Of a stretch of 64,000 bases of DNA, positions 43,986 to 50,666 are shown piece after piece. The number at the start of each line of letters is the position of its first letter. Positions within the stretch are counted from its first letter, which is position 1. The stretch comes from an uncultured Actinomycetes bacterium (lineage in GTDB: Bacteria; Actinomycetota; Acidimicrobiia; Acidimicrobiales; RAAP-2), in NCBI GenBank assembly GCA_903875425.1, contig CAIQWC010000040.1, positions 62,001 through 126,000 on the forward strand, read 5' to 3'. A program made the position numbers and the translations under genes. The notes under the pieces were generated by a model. That model ran no database searches, was not told where the DNA came from, and saw only the letters and a list, made by a program, of their open reading frames with translations.

Positions 43986-44818
43986 GCGATCGCTATTCCC
44001 TTGGCTCTGAAGCGGGCCTCCAGCGTTGCCTCGGGTGACAAGTCAAGCGATTCCCAGCGCTCTGGGTCAATCTTGTTCAACACCTGCTCAGGGATGGTGC
44101 CAACGAGTTCGCAACGTACGATGTGGGCTCGCCAGTCGAACTGAGCGTAGATGGCATCGAAGGCATCAGCCGGGGTTACCAAACTCGGGTCAATGAGGTT
44201 GCAACTGATTTGAATACCGTCCTTCATCTCGAGCGCAATGGCCCGAAGTTGGGTACTGCGAACCGCTTTGGCAATGGCCTTTCCTGTCGCGAGATCGATA
44301 CCTGATACCAGGAGGTTCCATGCGACGAGGGGCCTGCGAACGCCAACCGCGCAGGCTCCGGCACGAGGGTGGGGGTCTGGCCCTCCCATGTCGGGGGTGA
44401 TGGTGGTAAAGGCATCTCGGCGCAGTTCCGGCAGTGCTCGGACGGATCCATCGGTGAGCGGGCCATAGAAGAAGCTTGGAACTTCGAACTCTTCGAAGAG
44501 CCGTTCGGCGAAACGCTGACGAGCAGCCAATGCGTCGTGTACCGGGGTATTGCCCAGGGCTACAAAGGGAACAACGTCGACGCTTCCGAGACGAGGGTGT
44601 AGACCGTGGTGTTCGTTGAGATCTATCTGATCAATCGCTCGGCCAGCTACCGCAAGCGCAGTCTCAATAATCTCATCGAATTCGCCACCTATCGTCACGA
44701 CGCTCCGGTGATGTTCGGGGTCGCTATGGCGATCGACGACGAGGGAGAATGCGTCGTAGCCGGCCAACCACGGCTCATCGCGGCCTTCGGAAATATTGAC
44801 GGCGCTCACAAGGGTCAT
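43982..44818 (-). CDS. Glutamate formiminotransferase (single-domain)
   Basis: A 278-residue homologue of the N-terminal domain of FTCD, which moves the formimino group from formiminoglutamate to tetrahydrofolate. NISEGR, VDRHSDPEHHRSVVT and the motif HHGLHPRLGSVDVVPFVAL (H70, H71, H74) are family hallmarks. The cyclodeaminase domain is absent. No histidine-degradation genes are near, so formyl-THF handling or another role is possible. It starts from a leaderless-type TAGGGT box and its 3' end overlaps the whiB stop. Confidence 0.9.
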   Translation of the reverse strand: MTLVSAVNISEGRDEPWLAGYDAFSLVVDRHSDPEHHRSVVTIGGEFDEIIETALAVAGRAIDQIDLNEHHGLHPRLGSVDVVPFVALGNTPVHDALAARQRFAERLFEEFEVPSFFYGPLTDGSVRALPELRRDAFTTITPDMGGPDPHPRAGACAVGVRRPLVAWNLLVSGIDLATGKAIAKAVRSTQLRAIALEMKDGIQISCNLIDPSLVTPADAFDAIYAQFDWRAHIVRCELVGTIPEQVLNKIDPERWESLDLSPEATLEARFRAKGIAIA

Positions 44819-44825
44819 GCTTGCG

Positions 44826-44831
44826 ACCCTA
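44826..44831 (-). promoter_or_regulatory. Candidate leaderless -10 box for formiminotransferase
   Basis: TAGGGT on the minus strand, 7 nt before the ATG at 44818. It sits in the 28-bp gap after the neighbouring whiB gene. Confidence 0.5.
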
Positions 44832-44846
44832 GACCCCTGAGGGGTC

Positions 44847-45089
44847 TTAGGCCAGCAAGTTCAAGCTGCTGCGACGAGCTTTCATGATGCGGCGACGCTC
44901 ACGTTCTGAGCGACCGCCCCATACGCCATGGTCAATATGGTTTTCCAGCGCGTATTCAAGGCACTGTTCTGCTACCGGACACTTCGCGCAAATGCGCTGG
45001 GCCTTGATAACTCCCAGACCGTCACTGGGGAAGAAGGTGTCGGGTGCTGCATCGCGGCACTTTCCTTTTGCCATCCACTCTGATTCCAT
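44847..45089 (-). CDS. WhiB family iron-sulfur transcription factor (second copy)
   Basis: An 80-residue WhiB-like protein. Cluster cysteines are C11, C34, C37 and C43 (CAKCPVAEQC). GVWGGRSERERRRIMKARR is the signature turn and basic tail. ATG 45089 is chosen because AAGGAGG lies 5 nt upstream; a longer frame to 45107 would put that site inside the coding sequence. It differs clearly from the other WhiB 0.9 kb away, so they are probably distinct subfamilies. Confidence 0.93.
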   Translation of the reverse strand: MESEWMAKGKCRDAAPDTFFPSDGLGVIKAQRICAKCPVAEQCLEYALENHIDHGVWGGRSERERRRIMKARRSSLNLLA

Positions 45090-45245
45090 CGGAGCCTCCT
45101 TGCTCATTGCTGACTGTATGCCTGTTTGAGCGCGATTCCCTATTTGTTTACTTAGTTATTACTCAGCAATCTCAGGAAGTCCTCAGGTCTCGCGGAGTCG
45201 CTACCATGGAGGCAACAAAGACGCGCATATCGCGAAAGAGGAACC

Positions 45246-45530
45246 ATGACCCAGATCACTGAGCAAAGCCCAGAGTCCACCGAACCGGTTGGCCAGATCA
45301 GCATCGTGTACCTCGGACCTATTGAGCCACACTGGGATATCCAGACTCACTGGGGCGATGAGACGGCACTCGAAGCATTACGAGAGCGCATCATTGCGCG
45401 GCTCGTCTTGTTACCACCTCACGACCCGCAGTTTCGTCGCAACCGAGAGCGCATCAACCGCGATGGTGAGCGCGAAGGCATCGAGGTCACCTGGGACCTC
45501 GGCTACCCCGAGGAAGAGCTCGAGGTTTAA
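45246..45530 (+). CDS. Hypothetical protein, 94 residues
   Basis: I do not recognise this protein. It is acidic, with a Glu/Ser/Thr-rich first 17 residues, then ISIVYLGPIEPHWDIQTHWGD and a charged Arg/Glu helix region, ending VTWDLGYPEEELEV. No signal peptide or transmembrane helix. GAGG lies just before the ATG, and codon use resembles neighbours, so it is likely a real gene. It diverges from whiB and converges with the Zincin_2 gene, their stop codons overlapping (TTAA). Confidence 0.7.
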   Translation: MTQITEQSPESTEPVGQISIVYLGPIEPHWDIQTHWGDETALEALRERIIARLVLLPPHDPQFRRNRERINRDGEREGIEVTWDLGYPEEELEV

Positions 45531-46693
45531 GGCTCGAGTTCGGCGAGCGCGATGCGCTCCAACCACAAACCCGGTGCATCAAGTTCTGCAGGCGTGGGCA
45601 GGTTGTTACCATCGGCCACCAACTTGGCCAAACCTTCGTTACCGGCTCGATCAAGAACCCCAGCTACGAATTTTGCACCCCGATCGACTTCTCCGGCACT
45701 GAGATCAAGCCCAAAGAGGGAACCGGCACTCTGCTCGCCCTTGGCGTCGGTGGTGCGGTGCCGACGCCACGCTTCGGTGATCAACGAGTGGCTCAGCGTT
45801 AGCCGTGAGGTCACCGTGGTGGCAAGGTGATCGAGAAAGGCCGCTAAGGCCGTTGTCGCCGCCGTGAGCGAGGCCGATGAGGTGCTGGTAGCGGGGATGA
45901 CCAGCTCGGCCAAGATCGATTCAGGGTCACTCAACATGGCTTGAAGCGCCTCAGGATCTCCGGAGCCCGAGAGCCGCTCGATTACCGAAGCTTGGTTGGC
46001 GAGTGCCTCGGTCATCGCCGACTGCAAGAGCTCGGTAACGCGGCGAGCGATCGAGGGCGTACCCAACGAGACGGCACCAGCAATTTCCCGGGTGGCTACA
46101 AAGAGCCGCACGTCATCGAGGGGCAGACTCCAATCGTTGGCGAAACTCGCGACGTTGCGGGGTACCACGTAGGTCGGTGTGTGCTCCGGCCAAGGTAGCG
46201 GCAGTGCGTATGAACCCAGTGCTCGCTCGGCGAGATGGCCGGCTGCTGAACCGAACTGCAAGCCCAGCATCATCGGCCCAAGCATGGCCGCGAACTGTCC
46301 GAGGATGGGCGGGATAAGGCCTTCGCCTTCCTCTGAGAACTGAGCCATAGATTGACCGGTCGCTGCAGACTGAGCTGCTACAACTTGCTCCACCATGGGT
46401 GTCCAGGCTTGGAGCTGAGCGAGCGCCCACGCCGCTCGGGTAATCGGCTCGACGGTCACGGGAGCGAGTGGTGAGCCGACGAGTTCTGCAACGTGCAAGG
46501 TGACGATGGGGCCGACTTGCTCAAAGGCCATGCGGTCAAGGGGGTCGACGTTGCCTTCTGGCTCATCGCCGGTGGCCACGTTGACCGCAAGAGCCTTGGC
46601 TGAATCTAACCATGGGGTCGAGCCACCTTGGCCACCAATAATCTTCAACAGGTCGCCCAAGAGGCCATCAAAGGGGTTCGACATATCACTCAC
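45527..46693 (-). CDS. Zincin_2 (DUF2342) family protein lacking the HExxH motif
   Basis: A 388-residue protein resembling the actinobacterial Zincin_2 family of putative hydrolases. The N-terminal part has NPFDGLLGDLLKIIGGQGG, and the middle has GLQFGSAAGHLAERALGSYALPLP and VVPRNVASFANDWSLPLDDVRLFVA, as in that family. Where a zinc-binding HExxH would be expected, the sequence reads ATREIAGAVSL, so metalloprotease activity is doubtful. A TAGGAT box 7 nt before GTG 46693 supports the start. It follows the PDZ gene closely on the same strand. Confidence 0.75.
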   Translation of the reverse strand: MSDMSNPFDGLLGDLLKIIGGQGGSTPWLDSAKALAVNVATGDEPEGNVDPLDRMAFEQVGPIVTLHVAELVGSPLAPVTVEPITRAAWALAQLQAWTPMVEQVVAAQSAATGQSMAQFSEEGEGLIPPILGQFAAMLGPMMLGLQFGSAAGHLAERALGSYALPLPWPEHTPTYVVPRNVASFANDWSLPLDDVRLFVATREIAGAVSLGTPSIARRVTELLQSAMTEALANQASVIERLSGSGDPEALQAMLSDPESILAELVIPATSTSSASLTAATTALAAFLDHLATTVTSRLTLSHSLITEAWRRHRTTDAKGEQSAGSLFGLDLSAGEVDRGAKFVAGVLDRAGNEGLAKLVADGNNLPTPAELDAPGLWLERIALAELEP

Positions 46694-46700
46694 TGCATTG

Positions 46701-46706
46701 ATCCTA
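46701..46706 (-). promoter_or_regulatory. Candidate leaderless -10 box for the Zincin_2 gene
   Basis: TAGGAT on the minus strand, 7 nt before GTG 46693; it overlaps the stop codon of the upstream PDZ gene. Confidence 0.5.
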
Positions 46707-47729
46707 GGGGTGAGGAGCGAGTACCACGGTCTCTGTGATGCTTGCTCCTCCTCGTGTGAGGGTAAGGACTACGGATGTGCCCGCCGGGGCCCCGTAGAGA
46801 TTATCGAGAAGGTCGCCGATACCCGCTATGGCCTGATCATTGATCGCCGTAATGCGGTCACCAATACTGAGAGCGTGGGCGCTGGCGGCTCCGATTTTGG
46901 AAACCAGCACCCCACCTTGACTCGCGGTCGTCACCGAAATCTGAAGCCAACCGCGGTGAAGACCACGAACGATCATGGCTGCTCGCTGGTCGACGGTAGT
47001 CAGTGGAATGGCGATATGAGTTCCCACATGGGGGATGAGTAGTGCCTCAGGAATACCGCCGAGCGTCGTGACGATGCCGGGAGTATGGGGCGTAACAGAG
47101 GTTTCGAGAATGCCGATTTCTTGGTTGCCAATCGTGGTGGTGTTCGACCTGAGAGTGCTCACGCTGCGAAGCAATGTCATGGGGTTGGTTCCCGTAATGA
47201 CATCGGCACGAGACGCTGCCATTGCTTGCAAGGTGGTACTCGGTCGCGTGGGACTCGCTAGCGCGGTGGGGACTTTTACGATGCTTAGTCCGAGGGCAGC
47301 ATCGGTGGCCACCACCGAGCCGGTTTCTTTAGTACCCGCCATGGTTGTGATCACTGCGCTACTCCCCATAGGGTCACGAGAGGCCAGAGCAACCATGGCT
47401 CCGTTGCCGACCACCACGCCGAGCAGCGTCTGACCCTTGGCGTCCACCACGCCAACAATTTGTTCCCTCAGCGCGGGGGGCGAGGAGCGGACCACGGCGG
47501 TCTCCGCCGGCTTTGACGGGCCCGTCGTGGCGATGGCCGCTATGGCGATCCCCCCAAGCACGCTCAGCAAGGTCGCCGCAGCGATGAGGGACGGTCGACG
47601 TTTCTTGCGGTCATGATGGCCGGCGTCTTTTAGTGAAGGCAACTCGGAGGGATGGATCCAGCTTCGCTCCATGGGACTAGGTGGTCCCATGGATGCATCC
47701 CTACCCGCTTGTTCGCCCTCGTTGCTCAC
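46704..47729 (-). CDS. Membrane-anchored PDZ protein with degenerate trypsin-like region
   Basis: A 341-residue protein. A short cytosolic segment with WIHPSELPSL precedes one transmembrane helix (SLIAAATLLSVLGGIAIAAIA). The extracytoplasmic part resembles an HtrA-type protease, but no GNSGGP serine motif is visible. A C-terminal PDZ domain is clear: GGVLVSKIGAASAHALSIGDRITAINDQAI. It is probably a scaffold or pseudo-protease. The start is uncertain; GTG 47729 is favoured because TAACAT lies 7 nt upstream. Longer frames reach 47861 but would overlap the divergent MreB-like gene. Confidence 0.72.
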   Translation of the reverse strand: MSNEGEQAGRDASMGPPSPMERSWIHPSELPSLKDAGHHDRKKRRPSLIAAATLLSVLGGIAIAAIATTGPSKPAETAVVRSSPPALREQIVGVVDAKGQTLLGVVVGNGAMVALASRDPMGSSAVITTMAGTKETGSVVATDAALGLSIVKVPTALASPTRPSTTLQAMAASRADVITGTNPMTLLRSVSTLRSNTTTIGNQEIGILETSVTPHTPGIVTTLGGIPEALLIPHVGTHIAIPLTTVDQRAAMIVRGLHRGWLQISVTTASQGGVLVSKIGAASAHALSIGDRITAINDQAIAGIGDLLDNLYGAPAGTSVVLTLTRGGASITETVVLAPHP

Positions 47730-47736
47730 CGCTGCG

Positions 47737-47742
47737 ATGTTA
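47737..47742 (-). promoter_or_regulatory. Candidate leaderless -10 box for the PDZ protein gene
   Basis: TAACAT on the minus strand, 7 nt before GTG 47729. Confidence 0.45.
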
Positions 47743-47806
47743 CTGAGACCCCGCAAGAGAAACCGGTCAGGCGGGGCGAAGCGAGTGGAATGGGGCTTGG
47801 GAGGCC

Positions 47807-47812
47807 TACGAT
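47807..47812 (+). promoter_or_regulatory. Candidate leaderless -10 box for the MreB-like gene
   Basis: TACGAT lies 8 nt before ATG 47821. AAGGAAG is in the gap, so either a leaderless or a very short leader transcript is possible. Confidence 0.4.
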
Positions 47813-47820
47813 AAGGAAGC

Positions 47821-48825
47821 ATGTCACGAGACCTCGCCATCGACTTTGGGACCTTTCGCACCCGCGTCTACGACAAAGCTCGAGGCCTCGTTTACGACGA
47901 ACCTTCAGTAGCCGCGGTCGACACCAGGTCTCGGGAGGTCGTCGCGCTTGGCGCTGAGGCCGATGAGCTCGTAGGTCGTAGCGCTGACCACGTGGTTGCG
48001 GTTCGACCGCTTAACCAAGGGGCAATAACCGACTTTGATATGGCCGAGCGCATGCTTCGAGCAGTGCTTGCGCGCTGCGGCAGCTCTCGGATGAATCGAC
48101 CAAAACTCTTGCTCACGGTCCCTTCAGCGGCGACGTCGATTGAGCGGCGCGCCCTTGAGCAAGCCGCCAAAGCCGCGGGAGCATCGTCAGCCAATCTGCT
48201 CGAGTCTCCCCTCGCCGCGGCCATTGGTCTCGATATTCCCATTCACGATGCGGTTGGATCCGTGATTGTCGATGCCGGTGCGGGCACGACAGAGACGGCG
48301 GTTATTTCGCTCGGTGGTGTTGTGGCTTCTCGTGCACTTCGCATAGGAGGTCTCGACTTAGATCGGGCAATCGCCTCCATGGTGCGCCACGAACTGGACT
48401 TAGTGGTGAACGCCCACGTCGCCGAGGAGCTGAAGAAGCGTATTGCGTCAGTCGCCCCTGATGCGGAACCCGTTGCCGTTGAAGTTCATGGCCGCCGACC
48501 GATGACGGGGGAGCCGGGCCATGTCAACATCGAAGGGGCCTTGGTAAATCGTGGCGTACGTGACTTAGTGCAACAAATGATCGCGGGAACCATTAGTTGC
48601 CTCTCCGAGACTCCGCCAGAACTAGCGCAAGATGCCATTTTTGGAGGCATTTTCCTCCATGGTGGGGGGGCGCAGCTTCACGGCTACGCAGAGCTTCTCT
48701 CAGGTGCAACCTCGGTGTCGGTCAATATTGATACTGAACCCAGCACGGTCGTTATCCGGGGGGCCGGTCGTTGCCTCGAAGATATCGGTCGCTTGCGTAG
48801 CCTCTTCTCCTCAGCGCATCGCTAA
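47821..48825 (+). CDS. MreB/Mbl-like actin-family protein
   Basis: A 334-residue bacterial actin homologue. DLAIDFGTFRTRVY is the phosphate 1 loop, VPSAATSIERRALEQAAKAAGA the connecting region, VIVDAGAGTTETAVISLGG the phosphate 2 loop, and FLHGGGAQLHGYAELLS the adenosine motif. MreB directs side-wall synthesis in rods. No mreC, mreD, rodA or pbp2 is adjacent, and IDFGT-F-R-T-R departs from the usual DLGTANTLV, so this is a divergent paralogue. It may serve a different structural role. Confidence 0.83.
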   Translation: MSRDLAIDFGTFRTRVYDKARGLVYDEPSVAAVDTRSREVVALGAEADELVGRSADHVVAVRPLNQGAITDFDMAERMLRAVLARCGSSRMNRPKLLLTVPSAATSIERRALEQAAKAAGASSANLLESPLAAAIGLDIPIHDAVGSVIVDAGAGTTETAVISLGGVVASRALRIGGLDLDRAIASMVRHELDLVVNAHVAEELKKRIASVAPDAEPVAVEVHGRRPMTGEPGHVNIEGALVNRGVRDLVQQMIAGTISCLSETPPELAQDAIFGGIFLHGGGAQLHGYAELLSGATSVSVNIDTEPSTVVIRGAGRCLEDIGRLRSLFSSAHR

Positions 48826-48841
48826 GTAACGTCGACGCGAC

Positions 48842-49489
48842 CTAATCGAGGTCAGCGCGGCGTAGCATGGCCACGGCTTGGCGGACCTGCCAGTCTCGGT
48901 CCTCATGAAGCAAGGCAAGCGCTGCCTCAACCTCGTCACCTTCAAAGGCCCCGAGCGCGACTACGCATCGGCGGCGTACCGCCGGTTTGTCGCCGCAGGC
49001 GTTGAGAATTGAGGGGAGGCCACGGTCGTCTCCGAGTGCGCCAAGTGCGGCCACCGCCTCTTCACGAACCATGGCATCGGCATGGTCGCCAACGAGCGAA
49101 ATCAGAAGATCAAGCGCATCCAAAATAACGAGGTCGGCGATACTTCGAATTGCCGCCACCGCAACAAAGTCTTCTGGATCTGCGGTAGCGGCGCTGAGGG
49201 CTTCCACCAGGCGCGGCGATGGGGTATCGCTGCGTCCCGCCGCCCGCAGCGCTCGAGATCGATTTTCAGCATCGAGGTCCGAGATGGCCTCGATGATGTG
49301 GGATTCACTCAGCGCGGATCTGGCCTCGAGGCCCACCAAGGCGTGTCGTCGTAAGACCGGATTGCTACTGGTACGAGCGGCTTCGAGTAGGGCCAGACTG
49401 GCGGCGTCAGAGCTGTGACCCGCCTCAATGACGGCGATGGCTTCCTCAAGGGTCCCCGGAACCGGTACCGTGTCAGGATCATGTCTCAC
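48842..49489 (-). CDS. HEAT-repeat protein
   Basis: A 215-residue protein made mostly of HEAT or PBS-lyase-type repeats of about 30 residues, visible as SSNPVLRRHALVGLEA, DLDAENRSRALRAAG, VAVAAIRSIADL, AMVREEAVAALGALGD, PAVRRRCVVALGAFEGD and DWQVRQAVAMLRR. Such repeats form a curved scaffold for protein binding. No enzymatic motif is present. GTG 49489 is the most likely start; it lies within 9 nt of the start of the divergent Lon-like gene. An in-frame ATG at 49528 would deepen the overlap. Confidence 0.75.
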   Translation of the reverse strand: MRHDPDTVPVPGTLEEAIAVIEAGHSSDAASLALLEAARTSSNPVLRRHALVGLEARSALSESHIIEAISDLDAENRSRALRAAGRSDTPSPRLVEALSAATADPEDFVAVAAIRSIADLVILDALDLLISLVGDHADAMVREEAVAALGALGDDRGLPSILNACGDKPAVRRRCVVALGAFEGDEVEAALALLHEDRDWQVRQAVAMLRRADLD

Positions 49490-50638
49490 ACCGAAAGTAT
49501 GGCCGGTCCGAAGTCGCTCAAGGGGCATCGCACGATTGTGCGTTGGTCACTCATTGTCTTGGTGGCGATTCTGATCCTTGGAGCCTTGGGTCTGCGATTC
49601 CAATTCAACGAGTATGCGATCACGCCCGGCAACGCTGAAGACGTTGCTCCCTTGATTACGATCGCTGGGCACGAGCAGGCCAAGATCCATGGACAGATTC
49701 TGCTTACCGATGTCTTTGTAACCAAAATTAACTGGCTGACGTGGATACAGACGCAGTTTACGAAGGACGCTCAGATCATTCCTTCCGACGCTTTAGTCCC
49801 TAAGGGAGTGCCGACGGACGAGTTGCTTCCTCAAGGATTTCTCGAGATGGCTCAAGCGAAAGATGCAGCACGAGCAGCAGCACTCACACGACTTGGCTAC
49901 CCCATTACGGCCGCGGCCGCAGGCGCTCAGGTGAACCAAGTTGCGTTCAACACACCAGCGTGGAACCGTCTTCACGTAGGTGATGTCATCACACAAGCCA
50001 ATGGCAAGAAGGTGACGTCGCAGTGCAGCTTGGTGTCGGCGCTCCACGGCGTAACCCCATCGACCACGATCCCCTTTACCGTGTTGCCCGCCACCTTTTC
50101 ATCCTCGGGTTCGCTGAGTTTAGGATCGGCCGTGCACGTGGCTCTTAAGGTTGCGGCGCCGCCGCGCGGGACCATAGCAAACTCATGTTCAGGAGTGCCG
50201 GAAGTTTCAAGGGCGTACCTTGGCATTGGGGCCAGCGACTACGTGTCGTACCACTTCCCATTTTCGATCTCAATTTCAACGCCCAACATTGGGGGGCCGT
50301 CGGCTGGCTTAGCGATGACGCTGGGGATCATTAATGGACTTTCCAAAGGGGCGCTTCTCCTTGGCCACACCATTGCCGCGACGGGCACGATGAATGCCGC
50401 CGGGCTCGTCGGCGACGTTGGGGGCGTTCCCCAAAAGGCGGTTACGGTACAACGTGCCGGGGCCACCGTATTCTTAGTGCCCGTTGGCGAAGTCGGCCCA
50501 GCTCGATCTACGACAGGCAAGGCCATGGAGGTCGAGGCCGTAGCCAGTTTGGATGCCGCCCTCGCGGTTTTTGCTCACCTCGGTGGCCATATCACCTTGG
50601 CTAACGGAAAGACTGTTTCGCCGACGACACACCCCTAA
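49481..50638 (+). CDS. Membrane-anchored PDZ / Lon-like (S16) serine protease
   Basis: A 385-residue protein of the YlbL type. One transmembrane helix is at about 19-38 (VRWSLIVLVAILILGALGLR). A PDZ domain is at about 145-205 (NTPAWNRLHVGDVITQANGKKV). The C-terminal Lon-type protease domain has Ser274 in GGPSAGLAMTLGIINGL and Lys319 in GGVPQKAVTVQRAGA, the S16 catalytic dyad. The protease domain faces outside. ATG 49481 is chosen; ATG 49499 is possible. Substrate unknown. Confidence 0.88.
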   Translation: MSHTESMAGPKSLKGHRTIVRWSLIVLVAILILGALGLRFQFNEYAITPGNAEDVAPLITIAGHEQAKIHGQILLTDVFVTKINWLTWIQTQFTKDAQIIPSDALVPKGVPTDELLPQGFLEMAQAKDAARAAALTRLGYPITAAAAGAQVNQVAFNTPAWNRLHVGDVITQANGKKVTSQCSLVSALHGVTPSTTIPFTVLPATFSSSGSLSLGSAVHVALKVAAPPRGTIANSCSGVPEVSRAYLGIGASDYVSYHFPFSISISTPNIGGPSAGLAMTLGIINGLSKGALLLGHTIAATGTMNAAGLVGDVGGVPQKAVTVQRAGATVFLVPVGEVGPARSTTGKAMEVEAVASLDAALAVFAHLGGHITLANGKTVSPTTHP

Positions 50639-50653
50639 GGCGAAGCAAGGTCG

Positions 50654-50659
50654 TAGGCT
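50654..50659 (+). promoter_or_regulatory. Candidate leaderless -10 box for the DivIVA-like gene
   Basis: TAGGCT lies 7 nt before ATG 50667; no Shine-Dalgarno. It supports this start rather than the in-frame codon at 50553 inside the protease gene. Confidence 0.55.
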
Positions 50660-50666
50660 ACAGGCT

